Assembly: GCA_032209605.1 (NCBI GenBank)
Contig: JASFXZ010000005.1
Coordinates: 31,298,905 to 31,362,904 of the forward strand
Reading direction: 5' to 3'
From: Mactromeris polynyma
Taxonomy: Eukaryota > Mollusca > Bivalvia > Venerida > Mactridae
Length of the DNA: 64,000 nt
Of the stretch, positions 45,701-57,970 are shown piece by piece; the first letter of the stretch is position 1, and the number at the start of each line of letters is the position of its first letter. A model generated the notes under the pieces. The model ran no database searches and was not told where the DNA came from. It worked only from the letters and a program-made list of their open reading frames with translations. The translations under genes were made by a program, and so were the position numbers.

Positions 45701-48561
45701 TTTTAACTTGATTTTTTAAATTTGATTTGTATTTTCAGAATGGACAAAACAAAAGCTCAGAGAATGAAGGAGTATCAAGCAAGAATGAAATACTTTTGTT
45801 TTCATTTTCAAGACAATAATCAAAGTGTTCTTGCATTTCATTAACTATAAAATAAATTCTTGTTACATACAAATGTAATTCGACATGGCAAATAGTCCTT
45901 AGTCTTGTCTTTTCGACTGCTGTTGAACCACTGTATCTCAATATTAATCATTGAATGTTTGCTTGAATATATCTGAAATGATTAAACTTAGATGTTTTAT
46001 GCATTATCCTTTCTGTGACTGTTGCACGTGCTGTCCATCGACAATCTGAGTTTTCACGGAATATTGTTTTTTTTCAAATCGGTCGATCATATTGTAACAA
46101 TGTTATTAAATTATTAAAGTTAATTAACAAGTCGTTTAGCAGAGTTTAGCACATTATAAGCTATAGTTTAACGCCGATTCAGTTGTATGGTTTATTTGTT
46201 CTTCTTTTTGTTCACTGTTAATATTGTGTAATTCACAGTCTAAACTCATATGATACTTAAAATCAATGGTTTTGTCAGAAATATAATGACTTATACCCAA
46301 ACACATGCAATTAAAACAAATCACTCTTGTATAACGTTTAAATACCGTGATGAATATGTTGCATTTGTTTTCGTATGTTTAAGTCATAAAAGTGACTTTT
46401 ACATGTTCATTACATTTCTATAATAATCTAGACGTCAATTTGTCCACCACTGTGTGCACATTCATTTAAGGTTGTCACAGTGTAGGAAGCCAATAAGATT
46501 TTCTTTCCATTGCCACTATGTTAAACAGTCTGATTGAAAAAATGTAGATTTATTAAAGCTATTAACATGTTATTTTAGTTTTGTTCGTTATTAGAAGAGT
46601 ATTATTAAAATAATTATACGGCAAATATTCAGTTACGGCTTTCTAACGAGTTGCAAAGACATATGAAAAGGTTTTTTGTTATGACAATGGTATTTGTTTC
46701 AGGTTGTGTACCATATAGCATCTCTAGAGACTGTACGGCTGATTAAAGAAACAACATTTCTTATATTGAACTGTATTTAAATACATTGGCTAGCATACAC
46801 TGAACTATACAAATACAAACATTAGGTTATAAGTTGAAGGTGTGTACATGCATCACACTTTATTACATCGGTTGGAATGATGCAGCTGCACATTAAGTTA
46901 CGATAATAAAGGTATAATATATGTAATACAAGTCAGTATATCAGTATAACAATTGCTCACACGTCGTTTATGTTCAATTCATATTTGTCAGCTCTGCTTG
47001 TTGTATCGCTGTCCTGTGCACCTTGCGTACGATATCGTCTGAAATACATGCTAAGATCAGTGTGAAAGAGGATTCGAGTCCTACATTACTTTTCATGTGA
47101 ATATATCAAAAGAATCAAGACTCATTGTAAAACACAGAGCTTAAAGTACCCTTTATTCTATAAACTTCTGCATGTTTGCAGTCACAACCGACGGCATAAA
47201 GATTAATAAACATACACACCTGAATATACGTGTATATGAATCAGCATTATCGTAATAGCTGTCATGGATATCTAGCTACTGTAGACGTTTTGTGAACATC
47301 AGATAATAAAAGAAAGCTATATTGTGTTCAGGATTTTTCCAATTTTCAAGGGCCATCCAGTCAAACATGGGCTCATCTCGCTGGCTTTCAAAAGGATCGG
47401 GCTCTTATAGACATCTTACAAACGTGTAAGTTTGGTAAATATCGAATAATAAATAAAGTAGCTATTGTGTTCACAAGCAATAGTATAGCTTTTTTGACAA
47501 TTTCAAGAGCCACAATCTAGTTATGTATGGGCGGATGTTGCTGCGTTTCAAACGGAACCGAGCTCTCATGGATATCTTATGTATAAGTTTGCAATACAAT
47601 AAAACGGACGACTTTTTCGTGTAAACAATCAATTGTTTACTGATGCGGGGACGCACAGACGACAGACAACACAAGTGCGTCTTGCAATTTTGGCTGTAGA
47701 GCTTAAATGATGCAAATTCCTGTTCGTTCGGCGACAGTAAAATAAGATAACTGAATGATTGCAAACTCCAAACTGTTCAATGCTTTTTCTGCTCAATACG
47801 TGACAGAATTCTTGAAAATGTCAGCTGAGGCAACATATTGGTATTTTTCTAACTGACAAATTCTGTTAAACATCTTTGTAGTTTAATCAGTATGAGTTTA
47901 TTCTCATAAATAGTGCATGTAATGGTTTCCAACTAAAATTTACCGCTGTTACTGACATTATCTGGTTGGCAGTCAATTGCTACTGAGATTTCGAGTCAAG
48001 TGAATGTGAATATCAAATCATGTTTGATAAAAAGTACTGGAAACATACTGATGATACATGCAATAGTGCAGTACAATAACTTGGTTATTTCTTCTTCATC
48101 TAATTCTGAAGTTTCTTGTTGATTCCAATGCAAGCTCGTACAAACAAATGCTTGGTGTTCTTAAAGACCGTTGTTCCTGATACAAAGGTACAATAATTGG
48201 CCTGTGTCCTTAGAAGGAGACAAAGAAGTATGCATATATTCCAGATTTTCTTTTGGACATTTGTATGGAATAGTGTACTGGAAATCTGGATTTAAGATCA
48301 TGTGCTGCTTGAGGAGCACCGTCCACACCACATCTGTTCCACCATTGCTCCAACAGCTCCACCACCATCAGCACAGTTGAGAGAAAAACAAATTCTGAAG
48401 TGAAAGGATGGTTGATCACCGAGTGAATAGTCAACAGGATAAATAATTCATGTGTCAACTAATTTATGATCTTGGCAAATTATTGGCAAGATCCGATCTA
48501 GACAAAACTCAATCTCATTGAAATCAGCCCCTTACTTTAGCTCCATTATTTTCCGCTATTT
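45701..48561. other. No recognised gene
   Basis: Short frames on both strands without motifs. At 45738 an acceptor-like TTGTATTTTCAG precedes MDKTKAQRMKEYQARMK, a basic start of the kind seen on several transposon proteins, but the frame closes after 35 codons. A - strand frame at 48210-48458 (VVELLEQWWNRCGVDGAPQA) is not recognised. Confidence 0.4.
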
Positions 48562-48606
48562 TTTAGAGAGGTTATATGAACGTGACGTTCATATAACCTC
48601 TCTAAA
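48562..48606. repeat. 45-bp perfect palindrome (22-bp arms, 1-bp centre)
   Basis: TTTAGAGAGGTTATATGAAC continues to GT, then a single G, then the exact inverted copy to CTCTCTAAA at 48606. It would form a long hairpin in RNA or a cruciform in DNA. No coding region adjoins it. Confidence 0.9.
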
Positions 48607-49046
48607 GATATGCGTAACCAGGTGCTCGTTTGTGGTCCAATGAAATTTCTCGTTACAAAACCGTGTTTGTCGACTTTCTCAAAATGTCATTATCGTTTAT
48701 TCGGAGTTTCTGTTTTCGGAGTACTTAGAAGTACAAGTCTATTCTCATGTTATATCACAAATATTTTAATTGAACAACAAAAACACCATCTACAATTATA
48801 CACATATTTTGTACTGTCTCCAAGTCATCAATGACATTCCTACAACGTGACCTTCGATTTTCACGTGATTTCTTTGTAAAACTTTTTAAACCATTCACGG
48901 ATAAATAAACATCGCTGTCCCTAAACAAATGTTCAGCCAACTATTTCTGTTTTGTTTTTACATTGCATACTTATAACTGAATTGTTTGATTACCAATACA
49001 AGTTATCTGTCTGTCATAATATCGTTTGTTGTTAGACATGAAACCA

Positions 49047-49264
49047 TGACCAAAATAAAGTATTTTGTATTGTATATTGTATTGTTTATACTGTTATTTA
49101 ACGTTGTTCCTGCCGCTTCCGGTAATAAATATTTCCAAAAACAAAACACCACACAAACAACACCGATTAACCAAAGAATGTTGCCGTGTAGGAGTTGCGG
49201 TTGTGTCCATGGGCGCAGCCATATTGAACTTGACGAAAAATACGTAATCGGAACGTCTTGGTGA
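49047..49264 (+). CDS. Candidate small secreted peptide
   Basis: A 72-codon frame opening MTKIKYFVLYIVLFILLFNV, then VPAASG, a good signal-peptide pattern (basic n-region, hydrophobic core, small residues before a cut). The rest is polar with N-T-T, and CRSCGC with three cysteines, ending YVIGTSW. There is no known family, and no promoter or splice evidence was seen. A chance frame in AT-rich DNA is quite possible because T-rich stretches read as hydrophobic. Confidence 0.2.
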
Positions 49265-49496
49265 TCTACGCTCAAATAGAATTTACGGAGCTCGTCGGAG
49301 ATCGACGAATATTCATAACTCTATACCACAGCATTTTGCAGGCGAGGATTTGATTGACTACTCAAAGGTCACTTGAACGTGACCTGTATTGGGCAGTCAT
49401 CAGATCCAGTTAGCGTATAGGACATGTATAGGAGCGTGCGACTGGAGCTGATTTTAATGAGATTGGACAAAAGTGTGCATTTTTCTTTCCAGCCTT

Positions 49497-49965
49497 TAGC
49501 GATTAAGGGTGAGGTTAGCTAGCTGTTAAATCGATTTAAACCCCCAGTATTTTTTGCTGACAGTTCCAAGGCTGTAATTCGCTATATGATTGTTGTTTCT
49601 GTTTATGTTATGAATGTGTTTTGTCTTTTTCTTTCACCTATGCAATTCTGTCACTTTATACAGTGTTCAGACTGTTTCCTGCCCATGTGTGGCCTATTAA
49701 GACCAGTTGTCTTGACTTGTCCTGTGATCTTGTCTATCCATTAATTCCCACCTCCCCTTTCCTTACTGTCCACTTTGATTCATCTAGTTATTCCTTGTGG
49801 TCTGCTGGGCCATTCCTTGCGCTTCAGTTCCTTAATATGTGTACCGTTTGACATCCTTTAGTGCCTTATGTTTTGTGGATTGTTGTTTTTCCGGAGATCT
49901 GCGTGGGGAGGCATTGTCTTATGTATGTGGCTTTCCCTGTAGTTACGTATTCTCTCTTTTTTTAA
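49497..49965 (+). repeat. Retroelement tail copy
   Basis: GATTAAGGGTGAGGTTAGCT to GTATGTGGCTTTCCCTGTAG, very close to the copy at 45.3-45.7 kb. Truncated at its 5' end. Faces the inverted copy at 50911-51425. Confidence 0.8.
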
Positions 49966-50390
49966 CGGGATGATGTTCCAATAGGAATTATGTCAAGTTG
50001 AACACACATGGTATACAGTGTTTTTTCTGCAATTTAAACTTGTTAGCAAATTAGTTGTACAATAAGCACAACACTATTGGGAACAATTCAATCTTTTGTA
50101 TTTGTCTAATTATATTACCGACTCAACCAGCAAGGATCTAGTTATGAAAAGCTACATTTTTAGTAAAATTGCTCTCATGAAATATAACAGCACTACCAAA
50201 CATTACTTATATGTCCTAATAGTTAACATTATGTAATGTGTGTATAGGTAATCTCAATATTATCAATAATGAAGCGTATCATGTTACAGACATGCTTATT
50301 TAGATATTTGTGTTTGCAATGCAATGTTAATGCACCTTCGAAGAACAGAGGGCATATTGCTTTGCACTTATTTGTTGGTAATTGTTTTGT

Positions 50391-50925
50391 TTCTGATCAA
50401 TAACGCATTGACCTACCCTCCTGAAATCGTATCCACACACGATTTGGGGTCACTGGGTGAAATGTCAGGGTCACAGGGTCAATTGAACTTTAAACGTTTC
50501 CGGCCCATATCTCGATAAACTTTTACTTATCCTCTTCAAACGTGCTCCTCTTATTGACCGGGTAGTAGAGGGACCCTACTGATTTTGTGGTTACTGTATC
50601 AAAGGTCAAGGTCACATTGTTTCCTGTCAATAACTCGAGATCGCCTTGACCTATCCTCCTTACACTTGCTCCAAACATTGATCGCGGTAAGTAAAGGAAC
50701 CCTACTGATTTGGGGGTCAAAGATCAAGGTCACAGGGGTCAACTGTACATGACACGTTTTGAGCCAATACTTCGAGATTGCCCTGACCTATCCTAGAGGA
50801 AGCGTATCAAATGTGTCAAAAGTCAAGGTCACAGGGGTCAATTGTACATAAATGTTTCAAGCTTAGACCTATCCTCCTCAATCTTGGTCCACACATTGCT
50901 CATGGATAATAACGAAAGAGAAGGA
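50391..50925. repeat. AGGTCA-rich minisatellite, about four imperfect units
   Basis: Units of roughly 120-160 bp each contain GGTCAAGGTCAC and AGGGTCA/GGGGTCAA blocks, a CGAGAT(C/T)GCC(T/C)TGACC(T)ATCCT block, ACATTG(C/A)TC and GGA(A/C)CCCTACTGATTT. The order repeats but units are diverged and partial. The TCAAGGTCA half-sites resemble nuclear-receptor binding sites. Confidence 0.7.
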
Positions 50926-51425
50926 ATAAGTTGCTACAGGGAACGCCACATACATTAGACAGTTCCTCCCCACACAGACCTTCGGGAAAACAACAATCCA
51001 TAAAACAAAAGGCATTTGATGAGGTCAAAGGGTACAAACGTTAGGTAACAGAGGCGCAAGGAATGTCCCAACAGACCATAAGGAATAACTAGGAGAATCA
51101 AAGAGGACAAGCAGTGAAGGAAGGGGGGATTAATGACTGGAAAGTATCACAGGACAAGTCAATATAGCTGGCAACAAAACAAAAGGCCGAAACAAGGCAG
51201 TAAATATCCTGAATACTATACATGTATAAAGTGAAAAATTGCACAGAGGAAAGGGAAATATAACATACATTCAAAACACACAAAGATATAATGACAATAC
51301 AGTGAATTAAAGCCTGGGGGTTTAACTCGATTTAACAGCTAGCTAACCTCGCACTTAATTGGTAAATAGTAATTAATTTCTAACATATAGATATACACAT
51401 TCCGACTAAGTGAACTAATCCATAA
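50911..51425 (-). repeat. Retroelement tail copy, inverted
   Basis: The reverse complement gives the same blocks (GTTAGCTAGCTGTTAAATCG, AACCCCCAGGC, TTGATTCTCCTAGTTATTCC, CTACAGGGAACGCCACATAC on the + strand). Full tail length. Forms a 0.95-kb-spaced inverted pair with the copy at 49.5 kb. Confidence 0.8.
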
Positions 51426-51844
51426 AAACTAGCAACCATTATTCACCTTAAGTAATGGTAATATGTAAAAAGAAACTAAATAACTGAACACAAAGTCACA
51501 ATTTAAATCAATACACGGGAGAGTCCGAAGAGCAAATTAACGTCAGATTCTATTCTATTATTCTATTAAATGAATAATAAATATTGTTTGAAACTGTATC
51601 AAGATAGAAATTGTCGCTGACGCTAAATGACGTAAAGGTGTATACATGCATTAAATGACATCAAAATAGAAAGCTGGTAGAAAGAAGCTGATATGAAGGG
51701 TTAAGTTGGTACGGGGAAACACCAACCTACGAAACATTTCGGATCGGCACAAATGAAGAAAGGGATTGAATGGATGGAATTAACCATTGAACTAACTAAG
51801 ACAGCCAATGACCTTGGCCTAAATGTGAGAGGAGAATATTATAT

Positions 51845-51985
51845 CATGTCAGAAAACAGAAAACATATGGAAAAGGGGTATTAAAAATACATCCAAAACA
51901 TACGAAGAAATAATAACCACATAGCGATCTACAGCCTTTGAACTGTCAGTATAAATACTGGGACATTTATTTGTCCATATATAAC
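51845..51985 (-). repeat. Diverged retroelement tail fragment
   Basis: On the - strand the blocks CCAGTATTTATACTGACAGT, TCAAAGGCTGTAGATCGCTA and TGTGGTTATTATTTCTTCG match the middle of the tail with many substitutions. Confidence 0.5.
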
Positions 51986-52182
51986 TAATATCTACGCACA
52001 GGCGGGAAGACGTGGGAAAATCTATGTGTCCCCCTGAAAGAGCGGGGACATGAAAAGGCAATCACAAACTGAAATATACCTACATACTATAATTTATTAC
52101 TATAGTTTAATTTGAAGATACTAAGTAAAAACCTTTTTGCGTAACAGAGACCTAGACATTGACACCATGTTTTAAACATGCA

Positions 52183-52250
52183 GTCTAGTGTGGGGAGGCA
52201 TTGGCTTGTGCGTGTAGCGTTCACTCTAGCAACTAATGCTCTATTTTACC
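52183..52250 (+). repeat. Short retroelement tail remnant
   Basis: AGTGTGGGGAGGCATTGGCT then TGTGCGTGTAGCGTTCACTC matches the extreme 3' end of the tail family with several changes. Downstream, CAAAGGCCATAACTCTGC (about 52340) and GGTTTCATGAATCTGGC (about 52422) look like pieces of another common repeat. Confidence 0.4.
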
Positions 52251-52714
52251 TATTAGTGGAGGTTTATAGCTGTAACAAAATACGTTATGAGACAAGTCTT
52301 ATACTAAATATGTGCTCTATGCGCGTAATTATAATTATGTCAAAGGCCATAACTCTGCTGGTTGGCACAGCCACAAAAAAAAACAGATACACAACTGCCC
52401 ATGCTGGTTAAGATTCCTTTAAGGTTTCATGAATCTGGCTAAACCTATCTCCATAGAGGTGACACAAGCTTTCATACTTTATATGAGTGATAGGAAACTG
52501 AAGGGGGGGGGGGCCTCATTTGATTTTTTTGCCTTTTTGAGTTTTAGTGTACTTTTCTCTTTGCATGGGACACAAATGCTACAAAAACTTTATTTTTATG
52601 TGAGTTTGATGTCTAAAAGACACTTTCCATCTAAGTATCTTCATTTAATGCGTCGAAAATCCATCTAATTCAAATACTTGTATCCTTATGATATGTATGC
52701 TGGCTTTCAATTAT

Positions 52715-53066
52715 TTTGGATGCTGGCATCCCTATATTCTGGATGCTGGCATCCAACTGTTCTGGATGCTGGCATAAGTTTGTTCTGGATGCTAGAATCC
52801 AGTTATTTCTGAAGCTTGCATCCCAATATTCGGGATGCTGGCATCCTGTTAAGTCGGATGCTGGCATCCCAATATTCTGGATGCCGGCATAGAATTGTTC
52901 GGATGCTGGCATCCCAATATTCTGGATGCTGGCATCCAACTGTTCTGGATGCTGGCATCCAACTGTTTTGGATGCTAGAATCCAGTTGTTTCGGATTCTG
53001 GCATCCCACAGGCTAGAAATGCTTGCATCCAACTGTTCTGAATGCTGGAATACAAAAGAGCAGGAT
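52715..53066. repeat. 23-bp minisatellite with hairpin core
   Basis: About 15 units of 22-24 bp, core GGATGCTGGCATCC followed by a variable A/T spacer such as CAATATTCT or AACTGTTCT. The core is itself an inverted repeat (GGATGC/GCATCC). Open frames on both strands through the array (for example 120 codons on the - strand) are by-products. An (ATA)n run follows at about 53067-53083. Confidence 0.9.
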
Positions 53067-53083
53067 GATAATAATAATAATAA

Positions 53084-53863
53084 CCTTGATTTATTGAAGG
53101 TTACTCATTAAGACATGCACCTAAAAAACATATTTACATTATCTAACTAGAGGCCTTCATACAAAAAACAAAATGCTTGCATCCTAGAAATCTGGCATTT
53201 GGATGCTGTCATTGCAGGAACTTGGATAATGTTATGCTATGAAAATTATAATTTCTTATTAGCACATTGACTGCTCAAATATTACAATACAGGCGTTTCA
53301 CAAGATTTGGGTGCTACAGTTTCAATTCTCAACTTTATGCAAACTTAAGTTACTCAATACAACTTCTACATTTAAGGATATATTGTTGTTCCAGTGCTTG
53401 TGCATCTGGATGCAATACAAATGACAGATGATAAGCAGTTGAATCCATCTAAATAATGACATAACAGTACATTTAATTGCAATCAATTGTTACTTAGTAG
53501 CAAACATAAAGCATTATGCTCACTGATTCATTTACTAACATACTAACTGCATGGAGTTACAGCCACTTTTTAACAACCATGTACTATTACAAACAATGAT
53601 TATGACTTATACCATATATATCACCACTCAAATGGAGTAATAAGAGACTATAATAATAAACACACATATGTTAATAAAAATACAAAATTAGTATTGCACA
53701 TACAAACTATACGTACCATAAAATCTTTATTGTAAAAACGTATCGAAGGGTACTAATGCATAATTGAAAAATGAAAAAGATATCAATTATCAACCCGGTC
53801 AGATTGTTGATGAATGGATTAACGACTGCTTCTTGTATCAAAATTAAACTTATCACTCAACTA
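53084..53863. other. No recognised gene
   Basis: AT-rich spacer. Two stray pieces of the minisatellite core (TGCTTGCATCC and GGATGCTGTCATTGC) lie at about 53170-53215. Confidence 0.4.
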
Positions 53864-54128
53864 CACTGACCCAAAATGAAAACTTTCCATCGATTTCAAA
53901 AGTATATATTTTGTTGATAAATTTATATTCGGAGTAATTTTGTATTCATTGAAGCTTCAATGCAATATCAATGTTCTTATGTAATTTACTGGGAAAAAAT
54001 CAGACAATGGATATTTTTTATGAACAATTAAGTGGAGAGGGGTCGAAATGAAAATTCCAGATTTTTTTTAATTATCACACAACATTTGGAGAAAAGAAAG
54101 TATTGACTGAGTGATTTTATAAGAAGCA

Positions 54129-56977
54129 TCAGTAACCAGTGTGACCGCCATTTTTACGAATGCATTGGAGAATACGTCGCCTCATTGAATTTACGTAGCG
54201 TTGTATGACCGCGTTTGCAATACGTTGCAATTCTAACACAAGTGCATTTTTGGAGATCATTGATGGTATCAATTTGATGTTCTAATATGTGTTATATTGG
54301 ATTCAAGTCTGGGGATACAGTGGGCCAAGGCAAGACGCTAACATTATTTTGAGCAAGGAATTGTGTAGTTATACGCGACTCGGAGGCGTTGCATTGTCAT
54401 GCTGGAAAGTGCCAGGTCCGTTATTTTGCATGAATGGTATCATTATATTGTTTAAAACATTGATTTAACCTTGAGCATAGAGATTTCCTTGGATAATGAC
54501 CCGATCAGTTTTCAGATTCCCCTTTTTACGTCAGACCATAATACTGCCTCCATCAAATATGTCTCTCTCCTGAATACAACAATCTGCAAGTTTTTAATTT
54601 CTAAGGCGATAGATGCGTATTCTGCCATCTGCATGGCTGACAGTAAACCGTGACTAATCGCTAAAAAGTATCGATTACTACTGGTTGCGCGTGAAATGCA
54701 AATGAAGTCGTGCTTATAATAGTCTGGCAGCTCGGTGACGAGCTGTCAAAATCTGTCCAGTATACACCCTTTCAATTATACCGTAAATAGAATTATCTGC
54801 CCTTCGATGACGTCATTAGAGGATAAACAATTACTATAACGGTAATATTTAGAGCGCGAAATGGCGACGTAACCAATTTTTCGGCGATGGAATGAAAGAT
54901 AAGGTATGTTACAGATGTAATTTGTTTTAGGATGTATTTTGAGATATATAAAAAAACTTATACCTAATGGATTTTGCGAAATTGCTTTAGTTGGATGCTT
55001 AATATTTGTTTGTCACATAATTTTGCGACATACTGGGAATTTTTATTTCACAAATTCAGTCGTTAATATGGACTTGGAAGACCGTATGTTGATGTTAATG
55101 TGAAATCGTACGCATGTCTGAAGAAGAACCATACATATTTTCGTCATTTCAGTCATGGAGCGTCATATGAAAGAACATGGATATAGCCAAAGACCTCAAT
55201 ACCACAGATGCGCTACGCCAGATATGGCGCATCGATACAATGTTATCAGCAGACGCACAGTCTAAAACAATATATTTATGTAAAAATAAAATATGAAACT
55301 CACTGTCTGTTTGGTTATTCCTACTAAAAGAAATCTCTTCTGAAAACGAGACATAGCGCTATAATCCATAAATTATTTTTAGACGTCTTTCGTGGCTGGC
55401 TGGCCATTTAGTTTCAATGTTTAAACAATTTCTGTGTTCTCGTATGAATTGATAATTGACAGTTATTAATTGCTTTTCTTGTATTTTAATTAATTTGATT
55501 GGTGGATGCCTATTGTTTTGCAATTCATAAACCACGCCCTCGGCAGATCAGTTCTACTGGTCACTACTGTAATTGAAAATTGCCCTAGGTGTCAGCTGTA
55601 AAAACACAAGAGTCATAAAACCCCAGGAGATCTTTATTATATGTGTTAATTCATATTGCTATTTCCTGTTTGATAGAATTAGTGCCTTTGATAATTGAAA
55701 TGATTAGGTCATATCAGTCTGTGTTCTCAATTTGAAATAAACACAATGAGATTACAACTGTCTGTCACCCAAAAATATTTATACTTCAAAGATTTAGCCA
55801 GCCTCTTCCGACATTTTTGAATGTTCAGAATTAAATTGATGCCAAAACCCTTGTCTCACACAGACAATAAAGACATTGATTTGACCTACTTAATTCATAT
55901 TTTGCACACGCTTGTGCTGGGTAAAATAGACGACTTGTGTACACAAAACATGACATGCTTGCGTGATCTACATCATTTGTTTAGTTGATCTTTACACATT
56001 TACATGATTATGTAAGCCTTGATTGTTCTTCACAGCAGCTTTTTAAAAATATTTTATTGACATGAAAGTGTATTAAGTACAATTAAACTTCGATGAAAAT
56101 ATCAAAAAATGAAGCGGAAAATTACCGACTTGTTTTGAAAAAGTTATGAAGCATTAATGCTCTGAAAATTTCTTGAACTGGGATTGTTTGATCACCGTTT
56201 ATGGAAGAACTTTTAATATTAACCACATATTTTTTAAGGATTTGTCATCTTAAACGATTGCTTTTTGCATTGGGATAAGTTAAATATATGGTACTTGTTG
56301 TGAAAATCAGAGAATTTATAGGAAACTAACCGCGAGTATGTGAAAAAATTACGCTCCCCGTGTGCAGCGTTAATTCGTTACCTATGATTTTTTGAATGCT
56401 GTTAATGCAAAAACTTTAACATATTGTAACTTAATACTTTCTGTATAGCTCTACTTTAACAAATAAAATGTCCGATTTTTACGAAAACATGAATTAATTT
56501 GCGCAACGCATAAACTTTTGTTGATGTGCAGCGTAAGTAAGCAGCACTGGCCGTTTTGGAAATATTTTTATCCTCGCATTACGTCACGTCCGGTAGGGGG
56601 CGCAACTCTTAGGCGACTTAAATCGATTAATTGAAAGGGTGTATATGGACGACGAGCACGAATAGGAACAGGTTCTGTCTCAAACGGTTTATGATCGTCT
56701 GTGCATGAACCCCGTAACGCTGAGCAGTAATGGTTGCTGGTAAAAAATGATAACGTAGGTGAGTCAACGTGATAACACGATCAGTACGTAACGTTGTAGC
56801 AAGTACAAGACCGGGTCTTGCACGATATTGGACATATTCAGTAGTGTTGTACCGGTTCGCGAGATTATGAATAGTCTGTCTGGAGCAGCCAAAATGATGC
56901 GCTACGTTATTTACCATTGACCCCGCCCGGAGCATACCAATAGCCTAGTTTCTCTGATCTTCAGAAAGACGTGGCAT
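54129..56977 (-). pseudogene. Tc1/mariner transposase, split and decayed
   Basis: The N-terminal part (56642-56977) starts MPRLSEDQRN, has a stop, then AIGMLRAGSMVNNVAHHFGC and SRQTIHNLANRYN, a helix-turn-helix for TIR binding, then ITAQRYGVHAQTIINRLRQN. The C-terminal part (54129-54764) has TGQILTARHRAARLL, FTVSHADGRIRIYRLRN, FQHDN-type sequence antisense near 54400, and ends VNSMRRRILQCIRKNGGHTG plus Y and a stop. Catalytic residues cannot all be confirmed because of frameshifts. It is cut at a TATA site by the element at 54765-56641. Confidence 0.8.
54765..56641. mobile_element. 1.88-kb DNA transposon inside the transposase gene
   Basis: Inverted ends CACCCTTTCAATTA (54765) and TAATTGAAAGGGTG (to 56641), flanked on both sides by TATA (54761-54764 and 56642-56645), which the uninterrupted transposase sequence has once. 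No reading frame of note inside, so non-autonomous. Superfamily uncertain; a 4-bp duplication is compatible with several groups. Confidence 0.75.
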
Positions 56978-57277
56978 CACTATATGCAATTGATTTTTAA
57001 AACAAGTTCAATATTTTTTACCTGTGCTAAGCAGCAAATGATTACCTGTCAGTGTAAAACCTGTAAGTAAAACCAATGTTGCTGTGCACGTGCAAAGTAA
57101 GGAAATCGTTTTTCCTGCTTGGACGCATGAATATACCGGCGATTTTAAAACAATTGCATAATCGTTATCCGCAATGAAATAGTGATGAACATGTGTAACA
57201 CTTACAACAACATATATACTTATTACAAAACAAAAAATCAAAAAAATAAAGTGTAAAGTTTTTATTTTGGGTCAGTG

Positions 57278-57970
57278 TATAATACTATTTGGAACCTATT
57301 TACTTCTAAACTGACCCAACATGAAACCTTAACACTTTTTTTGAATGTTTTTCTTCATCAGTTAAATGCATTGAATTCTGGGTTGAGAGATAAAGCCTTC
57401 TCCACAAGGGGTATGATATATAAATTGCAGTGGAACAAAACTTAGGTAATGGCAATACAATTTTATTTATTTAATGGTAATTAAATTCGTTTTTGTTTTT
57501 TTTAACTTGGTGGGGATTGCGATTCCATAATAAATTTTACCAAAAAAAAAAACAGCAACTAGATGGTTCTTTTTTAATGAAAACATATGTCTCCAAGATG
57601 ACAGTTGTCAGTAAGTGTAATATTGATACAAGATGTTAGAATAAATATCAAGCAATCAAGAAAGATAGTGTTTGATCAGTTCACAATGCACTGTATATGT
57701 ATAACAACATCAAAGGGCCATAACTCAATAAGTGGATGACGGAAATTGGAATCGTTGTCTTCACTTACAACTGGAAATATAGGCGGTAAAGATCTTTTTT
57801 TCGACACTGAAATATTGTGTATTGACAATTCTTTATCGGTTTTCAACCGCCATTATTGACTTATTATATAAACAAATTTACGTGCAGTCATTGAAGTGTG
57901 AACCGAACGGTGGCCAGTCCAGAAAGCAAATCTACGGAAACGTTTTAGTGACTTCAACACCACATCTAAG
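57278..57970. other. Spacer with a second Tc1-type TIR fragment
   Basis: CTGACCCAACATGAAACCTT at about 57311 repeats the Tc1/mariner end in the same direction as the left TIR, 33 bp beyond the right TIR. Also CAAAGGGCCATAACTCAATA near 57710, a motif similar to one at 52340. No gene seen. Confidence 0.4.

Larger units (their letters stand above)
53864..57277 (-). mobile_element. Tc1/mariner element, interrupted
   Basis: The ends are CACTGACCCAAAATGAAAAC at 53864 and its inverted near-copy ending 57277, each flanked by TA (53862-53863, 57278-57279). Transposase relic on the - strand. Total 3.4 kb because a 1.88-kb element is inserted in the transposase gene; without it the length is about 1.5 kb, normal for this group. 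Confidence 0.85.

Noticed and set aside
52670..53032. 120-codon frame through the minisatellite
   Set aside because: Translation of a 23-bp tandem repeat; frames stay open on both strands for compositional reasons.
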